DNA from: Haematobia irritans | Lineage: Eukaryota > Arthropoda > Insecta > Diptera > Muscidae | DNA: 64,000 nt | NCBI RefSeq assembly: GCF_050003625.1 | Contig: NC_134397.1 | Location: 95,583,562 to 95,647,561, forward strand | Direction: 5' to 3' | In this document: piece after piece, positions 1-9,738 of the stretch | Position numbering within the stretch: position 1 is the first letter of the stretch | How the letters are laid out: each line of letters opens with the position of its first letter | Program-made: the position numbers and the translations under genes | The notes under the pieces: generated by a model | The model's input: only the letters and a program-made list of their open reading frames with translations | Databases searched by the model: none | What the model was told of the DNA's origin: nothing

Positions 1-693
1 TTCTTCAGGAAAGGCAGCAGAAGTTTATTCAAACACTCTTTCACGTAAATTTCTTGGTTGACAGTCCCGGAAGCTATGAAAATGCTGCTTTTCAAGCCAC
101 AGGTACAGATGGCTTGCCAAACCAGATATTTCTTTGTGAACTTTGACAGTTTTATGTGCTTGAAAATATCTGCTACCTTTCCCCTTCCTTTTGCCGTATA
201 AAACTCCTGTCCCGGAAGCTGCTTGTAGTCGGCTTTGACGTAGGTTTCGTCGTCCATTACCACGCAGTCAAACTTCGTCAGCATCGTCGTGTACAGCCTC
301 CGGGATCGCGCTTTGGCCGTCGTATTTTGTTTATCATCGCGATTTGGAGTCACTACCTTCTTGTAAGTCGATAGTCCGGCTCGTTTTTTGGCTCCATGCA
401 CGGTTGTAGACGATACACCCAGCTTATTTGCGGCATCTCGGAGAGAGAGGTTAGGGTTTCGCTTGAAACTACCGGCAACTTTCTTTGTCGTCTCAGCGGC
501 TTCCGGTTTTCGATTTCCCCCCGATCCAGACTTCCTGGCTGTCGACAAACGTTCCCCAAACACTTTAATTACATTTGTAACGGTTGATTTGGCAACTTTT
601 AGCGATTTTTGCCAGCTTTGCGTGCGAGTAGCTCGGATTTTCGCGATGCGCGAGCAAAATTTTGATACGCTGCTCTTCTTGCTTGGACGACAT
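1..693 (-). pseudogene. Tc1/mariner transposase, N-terminal two thirds, one frameshift, partial at edge
   Basis: Encodes a cut-and-paste transposase that would bind its terminal repeats and move the element. The start is the ATG at 691-693 (MSSKQEEQRIK), about 155 bases inside the terminus. An N-terminal helix-turn-helix region (LAK...STVTNVIKVFGERL) is followed by a second one (NPNLSLRDAANKLGVSSTTV). The first catalytic aspartate sits in VVMDDETYVKADYKQLPG near 233-290, then WQAICTCGLKSSIFIASG. The frame is uninterrupted from about 600 down to base 1. The only defect seen is a 1-base frame change in the T run at 603-613 (A run on the coding strand), which separates the first 33 or so residues from the rest. 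Such a homopolymer slip could be biological or an assembly error. The catalytic core beyond the first D is outside the window, so activity cannot be judged. Confidence 0.85.
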
Positions 694-852
694 TTTGACA
701 ACTGAAGAGTGAATTCCAAAATCAAAATAGGAGCAAAATTCTACACACACACACACACCTTCAAAATGAGGGGTGTTCAGGTTTTTTAAATGCAAAATTG
801 AAAGAAATGCGTCAAGTTTATATCGACCAAATTTTGACCGTATCACCCTTTA
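1..852 (-). mobile_element. Tc1/mariner-superfamily DNA transposon, cut by the left window edge
   Basis: The right-hand (5') terminus reads AGGGTGATACGGTC inward on the minus strand near 838-849, next to a TA dinucleotide at about 852. The transposase frame follows at 693. The 3' half, including the second and third catalytic acidic residues and the other inverted repeat, lies left of the window. The short (AC)n at 740-757 lies in the 5' UTR. The DDET-YVKAD context around the first catalytic aspartate recalls the ITmD37E/Tc1-like branch from memory; the superfamily is firm, the clade is tentative. Confidence 0.85.
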
Positions 853-1330
853 TCTTGTGAAACTTAGAACGATGGTTACCACCTTTCCGGCTGATGGGAC
901 AATCTTCGCCTCATTCGGAGCACGTTCGGCGGATGTAGTCCTTTCATTCGAATGCTAGTTAGTAGACGCTGGTGGCAGTGGATCTGTAAACCATTGGCTG
1001 CTTCGAAGCGGAGCCATTGCACATAAACACTGCTCTGATAAAAAATACACACCACAATTCGAACATCTATTTGTCAAGGCATCACAACATTTAACACTTC
1101 TGGCGAATCGGATAAGTATTGCAGCGTATATGGCCAAATTAGATGAAACCAATAGCAGATCTGAAATTTCAATTTCAGTCAAATCGGAAAAATTACTATG
1201 TCTAGCCATTAAGAGTTACTAGCATTTGGACTCCACATAGAAAAAATATAGCTCGTTATTTATAACAAATTTTGAACTTCAATTTAGTTAAACTTCTACC
1301 CAATTAGTTAAAACTTGTAATAAATTCATA
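853..1330. other. Low-repeat stretch with a weak minus-strand ORF at 955-1209
   Basis: No transposon terminus is recognised here. The minus strand is open for 84 codons at 955-1209 (starts MARHSNFSDLTEIE, with several cysteines, ends PPASTN). I do not recognise the protein. Composition is less AT-rich than the surroundings, which could mean a decayed exon or simple single-copy DNA. Length alone is not significant. Confidence 0.25.
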
Positions 1331-2399
1331 AGCGTAGGAAGGCCTCTGGGGAGGGGGCTTAGACCCCCCAGAAAAATTTTAGCCCCCCCCAGAATTTGAA
1401 AACCTATTTACGATTTTACATTTTTCTAAAAATTAAACAAGTATATACAACCGCACAAAGTTCCGCTAAAGACTTCCATGCACAATCGAATTAATTTAGT
1501 TGTGGTAGTAGTTGCCGATGGCAATGTTTCAAATTTGATATTTATAAAATAAATCTGTGGTTGAACTTTTGATTTAGTTGAATAACTAAAGCTCCTTCAT
1601 TATTTTGTTTAGTCTGGTTTAGTCAATTTAATTAAAAAAAATAGTAATTGATACTATTCTTTCATAAATTAATATCTTAATAATGCTGCAAAAAAGCATA
1701 GCCAAAAAGAAGAGAAAATCTTCTTTTTGGGTCCGGAAGTGGAGCAAAATTGGCGGAGAAGCGATGAATGTAATATGAAATTGTCATAGAACGAATGTCC
1801 ACCGTTTCAACAGCCGTTGCAATGAATTTGCATCACTTCTTAAGTTGTGATCCAAATTCAGTGTTTTGAATGTGAATTAAAAAATTTTGTTATATTTTCC
1901 CAAATAATTAATTTTTATATTTTTTATGATTTTTAATGCATTCTTACGCTTGTTTGAAACGTTTTCCCTCGAATATTTTCAAAAATTCTATAAAAATTTC
2001 TATAATGAATTTAGCATTTTTGTGGCAAAATTTGAATAATTTGTACCATTTTATTTATTCTTACCTTTTTTTAAAAGAAAACAAAAAATTACGCATTAAA
2101 ATATGAAAAAATGAAGTAAAAAAACTTCCTGTGTAGTTAAAATAATTAACTTCTTTGTGAGGACATTTTTGGAAGTGCTTTTAAAGTTGTGACATTAGAA
2201 CAACTCCCATTTTTTTGCAGGGAAAAGTGTGGAACTACTTTTAGTTGCTTTATTATAAATTAATTGTCGAGTTATTTTGATGCCTATATTGTTATTCATT
2301 TTTATGAAATAAAACATTAATTGAACCTATAAGTTCAGTCTATAAATTTTCAGCTAGGGGGGCTATAGCCCCCCCCTAGGAAAATTGTCTAGCTACGCT
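1331..2399. mobile_element. Element with CGTAG ends and G/C-tract termini
   Basis: The left end reads AGCGTAGGAAGGC followed by G-tract/C-tract hairpin sequence (about 1345-1400). The right end is its rough inverse, C/G tracts at 2354-2380 then CTAGCTACGCT at 2389-2399. The outer 7 bases and the G/C tracts are inverted repeats. I see no clear target duplication and no coding potential. A Rpt-B copy occupies the middle. I do not recognise the superfamily. Confidence 0.5.
1686..2220 (+). mobile_element. Rpt-B MITE, copy 1
   Basis: About 535 bases matching the copies at 45633-46176 and 47323-50357 along their length (landmarks: GAAGTGG, GCGATGAAT, TTTGCATCACTTCTT, GTGCTTTTAAAGTTGT). Ends are CTGCAAAAAA and its inverse TTTTTTGCAG. 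No coding capacity. It sits inside the CGTAG-ended element. Confidence 0.7.
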
Positions 2400-2402
2400 A
2401 AT

Positions 2403-2706
2403 GAATAAATTACGACCTAAATTTTTTTCCGTGCCTATTTGGCACACCAGAAAAGTGAAATCGGGAGATCGAACTATATCAGAATATAGACCGATACACA
2501 ATATATTCGGCACATCTATTTGTAGGCCCAATACAATATGGCGGTGGGGTCAATAACAAACCATGGACCGATATGCGCCATGCTCGAATTGGATCTGCTT
2601 GTATAAAAAAAAAAAAACAAATCTGTGTCAAGTTTCAGGACGATATGTTATTTCGAAATGTTACAAACGAAATGGAAAGCCCCCTCCCTTTTCATGGTGG
2701 TATAAA
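2403..2706 (+). repeat. 3' fragment of a Rpt-G-like tandem-repeat element
   Basis: Contains the diagnostic phrases of the Rpt-G/Rpt-F 3' region in degraded form: an ATAGACCGAT unit, GTGTCAAGTTTCAGG, TTTCGAAATGTTACAAACG, and a terminal CATGGTGGTATAAAAA. Only the right end is present. Confidence 0.55.
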
Positions 2707-2715
2707 AACAAAAAT

Positions 2716-2947
2716 TTCTAACGAAATATTTTCACACAAAAATTAAAGCTGGGTCAACGAAACTATTTCAGTGATGTAACGAAAAATTCTCATTAAGATA
2801 AAATATACTTTAATGGTACGAAACGTTTCGTTGCTTAACAGAAAATTCGTTATAAAAACGAAAATATTTGCTATATAAACGAACGTGTCATTGGCTCAAT
2901 TTTTATGACATATTTCGTTAATATAACGAAGTTTTTTTCTACCAGTG
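2716..2947. mobile_element. Rpt-N MITE built from TAACGAAAT motifs
   Basis: A run of direct and inverted copies of (TA)ACGAAAWTTCGT spans this interval, ending TTTTTTTCTACCAGTG. A similar unit is at 15746-15943. Boundaries are approximate because the terminal repeats are degraded. Confidence 0.45.
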
Positions 2948-2949
2948 CA

Positions 2950-3540
2950 GAAAACGTCCATTGTCTATTAAGTGCTTCAGCGAACCCTAACCCAGTCTAT
3001 CTATTTTTCTTAGTTCTGTATGGAAGATCTCTCCCTTACATAAAAGGCCTTTGGTTTAAATTTTAAAAGTTTGAAACAGCACACTGTGGCCCTATATTGC
3101 TGTTTGTGTGAGTGAGTGTGTTTTTGTGTATGAATGGGCATCATTTCGGTGTGTTTGTTTAGTTTATTGTATATGCTACTTTAGGTTGATGCAGATTGGC
3201 TTCGTTTACATTTCAACCGTGTTGTGCATCAAAATAACGTTAACTTAAGCACGTAAACACAAATACCTTAAGACTTTCTCTCACAAAGCCCCAACATATT
3301 GCGCACTCCCTCTGACATATGCTTGCCGTTCTCTGCAGCAGATGTAAGACTGAATATCAAAGGAGTGTAACTGTTTAGCCTTTTATTGCATTCAATGTGT
3401 CACACATACGAAGGCACAGTACTCTGTCTATACAGGTTCTTAGTTATATCCCAGTGGGAGATTTGGGTAAAGCTTTAAAACTCAACTAAATGTATAAGGA
3501 GAATTTTTATCAAAAAGCAATAGACACAGAAAACAACTGG
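2950..3540. other. Low-repeat stretch without a recognised gene
   Basis: Mixed-composition sequence with a short TG-rich tract (about 3103-3130). No transposon end, no ORF above background and no RNA gene recognised. Possibly single-copy intronic or intergenic DNA. Confidence 0.4.
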
Positions 3541-3544
3541 ATTA

Positions 3545-4600
3545 CACCGAAAAAAAATAAATATTTGGTTGTAATAAAATTTGTCGAAATTTTTCACAAC
3601 CCAATGAAATTTTCCTTTTTTCAAGTATGTCTCGAAAATTTTATGAACTAAATGTGGGTATAAAGTTCATTGACCGTCCGCATAAGTTCAATATGAACTA
3701 CACCGAAAGAAAAAGCGTTCATCGCATTGACGATTCAGTTTCATCAGTGCGTTTTCGTCTATCGGTAGTCCACGTGACGAAATCAATCATCAAAGTCAAT
3801 TTTTGTTCTTTTCATAGCTCGTCACATTGACGATCTATTTTCTTCCCGATTCAGGGAAAGTTAACCAAAATTAACATTTGATCTAAATTTATTTCGTGTA
3901 TATGAAGTCCCATTATATGAATTCCACATTTTAATATAAGTTGGACCAAAGTATTAAGTTTTTTATTTCTATGATGTATCAATGATGCTGGCATTTGTCT
4001 ATGCGATGAAAGAGTCTTCAAATGAAACACACTTTTCTCTGAAATATGTGTCGAAAAAATCTCAATACTAAATAAAACATAAAACGATATACGGTATATA
4101 GTATATGGATGATTGTAACTTACATTTTCCATTAGTACTAAAGTGAAACACCTAAAAGTCGAATCAATCGTCAATGTGACGAAGCAGTGTTCAATGCGTT
4201 AATAAAATTCATACGTTCTGTAGATGTGTTTTTATTTCTCTACCTAAAAAAACACAACACAGCCAAATGCGTTTGCTACGTTTCTTTTTTTTCCAAATAA
4301 CTACACAGCTTTTATTAATGAGAGCAAAGTTATTTTTTGTTGGGTATTTCATGCTCTATCCATATTTAACTTAACTCAAACGAGAATTTGAGCAAACACT
4401 TGTTCAAATAGTTTTGTTTTTTTTTTAATTGGCTTCCAAGATGTATGAGAACAATTAAATTTGTCAAATTGACGAAAAAAGTAATCAAGTAGATGAAAAA
4501 TTTCATCTATTTACTCCGTTGATATGTATTCAAATACTAATGCAATAACACATCCATACGTAGTTGTGTGGTAGAAATGTTGTTTTTTTTTCTGTGTGGT
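3545..4600. repeat. Composite MITE remnants (TGACGAWW-motif type)
   Basis: Starts with TACACCGAAAAAAAAT, then a piece resembling the start of Rpt-I (AAGTATGTCTCGAAAA, GTTCATTGACCGT). From 3694 an ACACCGAAAGAAAAAGCG terminus leads into repeated TTGACGA and GATGAAA motifs, with inverse versions at 4150-4195 and 4460-4520. This is the motif style of Rpt-K at 8785-9420. Internal boundaries could not be resolved by eye. Confidence 0.4.
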
Positions 4601-4911
4601 AAGAATATCTCAAATGGTTCTTCTCAGTTGATGAGTTTAGTTCAAAGTTTAAAGGAGGTCGTGCATGCCGAAAATAATGAGCTAATTGATTAAAGTTGTG
4701 AAAGTGAAAAGAAAAACAAAAAAAAGTGAGTGAAAACAAAAACAAAAAAATGAAGAGTTATATATGTACAATATATTTTTTAACCAAAATGAAGAATATT
4801 TTAAGCATTTAAAATGTTATCATTTGCTCAAACACATAGACAGTCGATGTAGTGGGGCTTTATACAAGGAGGCCTCTTCTGTTGAGAGGCATGCTCGACC
4901 AAAACATTCAT
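4601..4911. other. No gene or repeat recognised
   Basis: AT-rich sequence with several short A-tracts. Nothing supportable. Confidence 0.3.
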
Positions 4912-5895
4912 CTAATAAAGAAAAAGCGCCTGTGTTACGAGGGCGGATCGGAAACTTCATAGCCTATCAATGAAAGAGAATAGTTAGTTTTTCAAAAATA
5001 TTTTTATTTTTCAATATAATCTCCTGAAACTTTAATACACTTAGTCCAACGCTTTTCTAGCAATTCTATCCCTTGATTAAAATAGTTTTCCTCAAGGTCT
5101 TCAAAATAGTGGTTTACAACTGTAATTGCATCTTCATTTGAGGTAAAATGCTTTTTTTTAGATTTGGGAACAAGTAAAAGTCACTGGGAGCTAAATCGGG
5201 ATAATAAGATGGGTGGTCAAGCAACTCGTACTTTAATTCGTTGATTTTAGCCATTGTTAAAACACTCTTGTGCGCTGGTGCGTTGTCTTGATGAAAAATT
5301 ATTTTGTTGTGTTGTAAGCCAGGACGTTTATCTCGAATTTATACATTTAATTGATCCAAAAGGTTGCAACAGTACTCTGAATTTATTGTTTTACCCTTTT
5401 GCAGATAGTCAATCAATAAAATACCTTTGAAGTCTCAAAAAACCGTTGTCATAACCTTACCAGCCGATTGAATTGTTTTTGCCTTCTTTGGGGCACTTCC
5501 TCCAGCTGGATAGTTCTTTTGTCTCATCAACAGTTAAGAAACTACGCTTAAAATTCATTTTATTTCGTTTAAAACGATCCAAACAAGCTTGAGAAATGTT
5601 CATTCTTACGCGTTTTTGATCGGCTGTTAACAAATGCGGCACCCAACTTGCAGAAAGCTTTTTCATCTGTAGTTCCTCATGCAAAATTAAATTGACCCGA
5701 TCATTTGAGATGCCCATGATATTAGCAATTTCACTCACTTTTATTCGTCAATCATTTAAAACCATATCATGCACTTTTTCTACAATTTCTGTTGTTGTTG
5801 CTGTTTTGGACGTTCATCTTTAATGTTTGTACGACCACGTTTAAATTCAGCAACCCAATTTTTTACTATTGCATATGAAGGAACACTTTCACCTA

Positions 5896-6130
5896 AAGGT
5901 GTGTACTATGTTCCTTTTTCGAGTTGAAAATCACTTTATTTTCGCGATTACTTTTCCTTAAATAATCAAAATTATAAATTAAAACAAACTTATTCCTGTA
6001 AAGTCTTGCCGAAATCTAGAGGAACAAGAAACTGTGCATAAATTGAGTTAATTTATCTGATTTATATTGAACTGTTTTAATAAAGTAACCGCGAAAATTT
6101 CAACGCGAAAAGCGAACATAGTACTTACCT
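5896..6130. mobile_element. Rpt-L MITE inside mariner copy A
   Basis: Long imperfect inverted repeats: left GTGTGTACTATGTTCCTTTT, right (reverse) AGGTAAGTACTATGTTCGC, continuing through GTTGAAAATC and a CGCGATTACTTT stretch. TA flanks at 5894-5895 and 6131-6132 rejoin the mariner sequence as ACC-TA-ACAC, as expected from copy B. A fragment of the same family is at 40114-40225. Confidence 0.75.
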
Positions 6131-6138
6131 TAACACAT

Positions 6139-6184
6139 GACAAGAAATTCATAATGATATGGTGATCATTATGAATTTCTTGTC
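6139..6184. repeat. Perfect 20-bp inverted duplication, 6-base loop
   Basis: Arms 6139-6158 and 6165-6184 are exact reverse complements (GACAAGAAATTCATAATGAT), loop ATGGTG. One arm is normal mariner coding sequence (residues SGQEIHND); the other is an inverted extra copy. Copy B has a single arm at 43677-43696. Confidence 0.9.
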
Positions 6185-6728
6185 CCGATAAACCTTTTTT
6201 ATGTAAATATTTAATGACAGCACGCATTTCTAATTTTTCCATTGTAAAAAAATTGCGGATGCGTCTTTTTTGAACACCTGTTTCTATATGAAGGAGTTGC
6301 CAGATCTAAATAAAATTTAACATGTGTTCATAACAGAGATGGAAGTTTCCAAAACACTTAACTTTTTTCTGTTTATACCGCGCTGTTTGTGCTAGCCTAA
6401 GAAGTTTCCGAACTGCCCTCGTACAAGAAAAAATAGAAAATGTATTCGTTGCGAAGATAACAAGTGCAATTTTAATTTATTTCGAACAATTTATTGTTTT
6501 ACAAAACATTTATGTGTTATATGTTTATGGAAGTGTTTCTAAATTTACAGATAATAGCCGCAACAATTTTCGTTCTGTGAAAACCGAATATGGTTTTGAA
6601 CTGAAATAAAACTAATAAAGAAAAAGCGCCTGTGTTACAAGAAAACATAGAAAATGTATTCGTTGCGAAGATAACAAGTATAATTTTAAATTTTGTTTCG
6701 GACAATTTATTGTTTTACAAAACATTTA

Positions 6729-7639
6729 CACGCAAAGAAAAAAAACGTTTGGAAAACGTGTACCGAAAACGTTTTTCTTTTGTTAGAGTTTTTTGAATTG
6801 CTTCGAAAATTTTAAACTTTTATCACCAAAAAAAATCGTTTGTTACAAAATTTTTATTTTTTCAATAAAAAAAGTTATTTTTGAAACAACAACACAGTCC
6901 ATTTCGTTTATATCAAACACTGTTCTTTTCTGACTTTAGGTCTTTAATAAGACACATTTTACAGTTCAAAATTTAATATACTACAATGTAATGTTGAACA
7001 TTTTTTCGGAATCTTCCGAACATATCTGGAATATGTGTAAAAAAAAAACAAAACAAAAAAAACTTTGGCCGAAGCAGGGATCGAACCCACGACCCTTGGC
7101 ATGCAAGTCGGACGTAGCAACCACTCCCAAACTAAATGTTTGTTTCTGTTAAATAAACTTTGTTTATTCGGTTCGTGGGCGCCGCAAGCTATGCTATATA
7201 AATATAACTTATATGGATATTTATCTATTGATGACCATAACAGGTACATAGCTCAGTGGTTAGTGTGTTGGCTTACAAAGTGCATGGTCCGCGGTTCGAT
7301 TCTCCGTCCAGGCGAAAGGTAAAAAAAATTTAAAAATTTATAAAATCGTATAATTTCTTCTACATTGTTGGTATTACAGGAAAAGGTGTTAAGAACTAAA
7401 AAAACATCGTGGATGTGAGAAAGATGTGAGGGAAAATGTAATTAGCAAGAAAACAATGTTTTTTTTTTTTGAGTTTGTCTTTATGAAATTGTTTTTACAT
7501 CCTGGAAAAGAATAAACGTTTATCACAAAAAGTATAAACTTTTCTTCCAAATACACTTCCTTACAGCGAAAAGCAAATGAGAAACGAACTTTGCTTGTCT
7601 AAAATTTCGTTTGGGAGGAAAGAATTATTTTTTTGCGTG
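6729..7639. mobile_element. Rpt-M element carrying two tRNA-like modules
   Basis: Inverted ends CACGCAAAGAAAAAAA and CACGCAAAAAAATAATTC, TA duplications at 6727-6728 and 7640-7641, empty site in duplication unit 1. The core (about 6770-7440) is homologous to the core of Rpt-A copies at 29.6-30.3, 39.0-39.4 and 44.9-45.5 kb, but the outer ends differ. No protein coding capacity seen. Confidence 0.85.
7064..7320. other. Divergent pair of tRNA-like pol III modules in Rpt-M
   Basis: Left module (7064-7134, minus strand): box-B-like GGGTTCGATCCC and box-A-like GTGG/TTGC context. Right module (about 7242-7320, plus strand): box A TAGCTCAGTGG and box B GGTTCGATTCT, near-consensus. They point away from each other. 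Neither folds into a full cloverleaf by eye (no pairing acceptor stem on the right module), so these are tRNA-derived modules and not tRNA genes. Confidence 0.65.
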
Positions 7640-7741
7640 TATATGTTATATATTTATGGAAGTATTTCTAAATTTACAGATAATAGCCGCAACAATTTTC
7701 GTTCTGTGAAAACCGAATATGGTTTTAAACTGAAATTAAGG

Positions 7742-8322
7742 AGAAAGATGAATTGAGTGTACGAAGTGAAACAAAGCAAAAAGAACATTTGGGCACAAAA
7801 GGGTGACTTAAATTTTGTTCAAAATTCTGACAGGATCGAATATATTTTACAATAATTCAAAATATCAATTCCTCTTTTTTAAAAATTTTTTACTCCACAG
7901 GCTGAACCTATAAAACTTTTTATCCTTGCTAATGGTGATCTAAACACTATTAAGGTAACATAATGTTTGTGTATCTATATGGCCAATTTATCAAAATCAA
8001 CAGCTTCCGAAGAAAAGTAAATATTTGCGTGTGTATGATAAATTTTATATACGTATTTATTTCGATAGTTGTACTTTATTTCAAATAAATAAAATTTAAA
8101 TTTAATTAAAACAAAAAACACTATGGTTGTTTATTAAAAGTGTCGTAGAAAATATTTCTTATCATCCATTTATCAAATTGACGTAATCTATTCACCAGTC
8201 AAATTTGTGATAAAGACGGAAATGTGCGCAATGTAAACGAATTGATACTATCGAGTGGACGAATATAATAATATCCGTCCATTCCTTAATATAAAGTTGT
8301 CTATGTAGCGAACATCCGCCCT
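7742..8322. other. AT-rich stretch, no gene recognised
   Basis: Flank of the duplicated block followed by sequence with degraded GACGWAAT-type motifs near 8165-8270. No terminus or coding signal can be defended. Confidence 0.3.
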
Positions 8323-8742
8323 TAAGGTGGGTATTAAGTTCGAGTTTAGCCGCTAAAATCGTCATTTTTTTACGATTCCTTTTCTTTAATAATCCATTTT
8401 ATGGAATACAAACTTTTGTGAAAATTCGCTTTGGGCTATTCCCCATCAAGTGATAATGAAATCTGCAAAAAATATGTATAATTTTATGCCTTTTTTACTG
8501 ATATAGTTTTCACTTTAAGGTGGGTATTAAGTTCGAGTTTTTTCACTAAAGTGAAAACTAAAACAGTAAAAAAAGGTATAAAATTATACATATTTGTTGC
8601 AGATTTTATAATAACTGGATAGGGAATAGCCCAAAGCAAGTTTTCACAAAGTTTGTATTCCTTAAAAAGTATTATTAAAGAAAAGTAATCGTGAAAAAAT
8701 GGCGATTTTAGCGGCTAAACTCGAACTTAATACTCACCTTTA
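8323..8742. mobile_element. Foldback MITE, about 192-bp arms
   Basis: Left arm 8323-8514 and right arm 8550-8742 are near-complete reverse complements (landmarks GGTATTAAGTTCGAG, TAGCCGCTAAAATCG, GGGCTATTCCC, TTATACATATTT). The spacer repeats the terminus TAAGGTGGGTATTAAG, and a further lone terminus follows at 8743-8784. Degraded pieces of this terminus lie inside Rpt-A copies at 29457-29545 and 44613-44735. Confidence 0.85.
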
Positions 8743-8784
8743 GTGAAAAAATTACGGTTTTAGCGGCTAAACTCGAACTTAATA

Positions 8785-9420
8785 CACACAAAAAAATAAA
8801 ATATGAATTTGTACATAAATTTGTACATTTTTATACATTTATGAGCTTTTCCATAAAAAATATGTACACTTACATAATATATTGTTTTCGTAAATACTTG
8901 TTGTGAAATTATGAATTTTTTAATAATATATATGGACGGTTTCATAAAATCAATGAAACTTTACTTAATATATCAAAAAATACTGGTTTTCTCTTAGCGT
9001 GAGAGATCCACAACATAGAGTTACTCCCAATACAAGCATATAATACGAGACAAAAAAAAAGAAACATTACGTATTGAAGGCAACACGTGTGTTTGAGTTT
9101 TTCAGTACAGTTTGAGTCGCCGTCGCGGTTCGAAGAATTTTTTATTGCTGTAAAAAATTTACAAAAAACAATATTAAATGGAAGCAGAATAATCGCAGAT
9201 ACGAAAAGCATAATCGCATAGATGAAATACTTTCATCATCTGGACGCAATATAGTGATCTATGGGACGTCAATATGTTCATCACAGCGATGAATTAAAAT
9301 TCATCGCGATGACGAAAAATTTATCACCGGGATGAAATGTTACGTTAGCTCATTTTTGACGAAAAATTCGTCACCGGGACGTACAAATTCATTTTCGTGA
9401 CGTACATTTTCTTTTCAGTG
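8785..9420. mobile_element. Rpt-K MITE with GACGAAAAATTCATC motif array
   Basis: Left end CACACAAAAAAATAAAAT, right end (reverse) CACTGAAAAGAAAATGTACG, flanked by TA at 8783-8784 and 9421-9422. The right third is an array of direct and inverted TCATCGCGATGA / GACGAAAAATTCGTC motifs. It abuts a Rpt-I fragment. Confidence 0.6.
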
Positions 9421-9422
9421 TA

Positions 9423-9690
9423 AAGCAAAAGAAAATTTTAGTACGATTCCCAACAATAGTAAGAATGAACTACTGTATGGTTAAAATACTCATGATTTGG
9501 CGCCAATGATTTTTTCCTCTATGAGAGGGTGTAATTTCGTGAGTTGTAGTTAAATAGTATACCAGGACATTAAATTGTCCAGGCTTTAACAACGCTTTGT
9601 GGAAATATCATAGTCTGGATTACAATTTAGTTACATTTTTGCAGAATATAGTTCATTCTTGCTATAAAACTGTTTACTTTTTGTCCTGTG
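9423..9690 (+). repeat. Rpt-I fragment
   Basis: Matches the 3' part of the full Rpt-I copy at 19541-19997 (TACGATTCCCAA, GAATGAACTACTGTATGG, TTGGCGC, GCTTTGTGGAAAT, TATAAAACT). Confidence 0.7.
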
Positions 9691-9738
9691 TAGTTGGTCG
9701 AAAAACGTAAGCTGTTCATCGGGAAATGATATGTATAT

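Larger units (their letters stand above)
5004..6242 (-). pseudogene. mariner transposase, copy A, broken
   Basis: A DD34D cut-and-paste transposase of mariner type. The start MEKLEMRAVIKYL is at 6242 and the natural stop at 5004 (ends DYIEK). Visible in order on the minus strand: an N-terminal helix-turn-helix region, the mariner signature WVPHLL near 5637-5655, the first catalytic site VDET at about 5520-5531, FHQDNAPAHKS at about 5266-5298 (second D), and PDLAPSDFYLFPNL around 5160-5200 (third D region). Damage: the Rpt-L insertion and an inverted duplication near the N terminus, several stops and frameshifts, and loss of roughly 20 residues directly after DET, including the W of DETW. The C-terminal 45 or so residues missing from copy B are present here. 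Compared with the typical ~345-residue length, the frame would be near full length without the lesions. Confidence 0.9.
4938..6421 (-). mobile_element. mariner (DD34D) element, copy A, with TA duplication
   Basis: Terminal inverted repeats start CGAGGGCGGATCGGAAACTT (left) and CGAGGGCAGTTCGGAAACTT (right, minus strand), each flanked by TA at 4936-4937 and 6422-6423. The same ends occur on copy B at 43441-47109. Contains the broken transposase on the minus strand, a Rpt-L MITE at 5896-6130 and a local inverted duplication at 6139-6184. It is inactive. Confidence 0.92.
4912..7737 (+). repeat. 214-bp tandem duplication, each unit split by a transposon
   Basis: Unit 1 is 4912-4937 plus 6424-6611, interrupted by a mariner. 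Unit 2 is 6612-6728 plus 7642-7737, interrupted by Rpt-M. Both begin CTAATAAAGAAAAAGCGCC and run through GAAAATGTATTCGTTGCG and CCGCAACAATTTTCGTTCTG to GAACTGAAAT or AAACTGAAAT. Because the two insertions are at different points, unit 2 shows the empty mariner site (GTGTTACAAG) and unit 1 shows the empty Rpt-M site (CATTTATGTG). Confidence 0.9.

Noticed and set aside
156..705. Plus-strand ORFs at 156-374 and 388-705
   Set aside because: Antisense of the Tc1/mariner transposase frame, which shows recognisable motifs on the minus strand.
7242..7320. Possible functional tRNA gene (also 30090-30170, 39240-39321, 45293-45372)
   Set aside because: Box A and box B are good, but the acceptor ends do not pair, the anticodon stem is poor, and the sequence recurs inside transposons. 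Called a tRNA-derived module instead.
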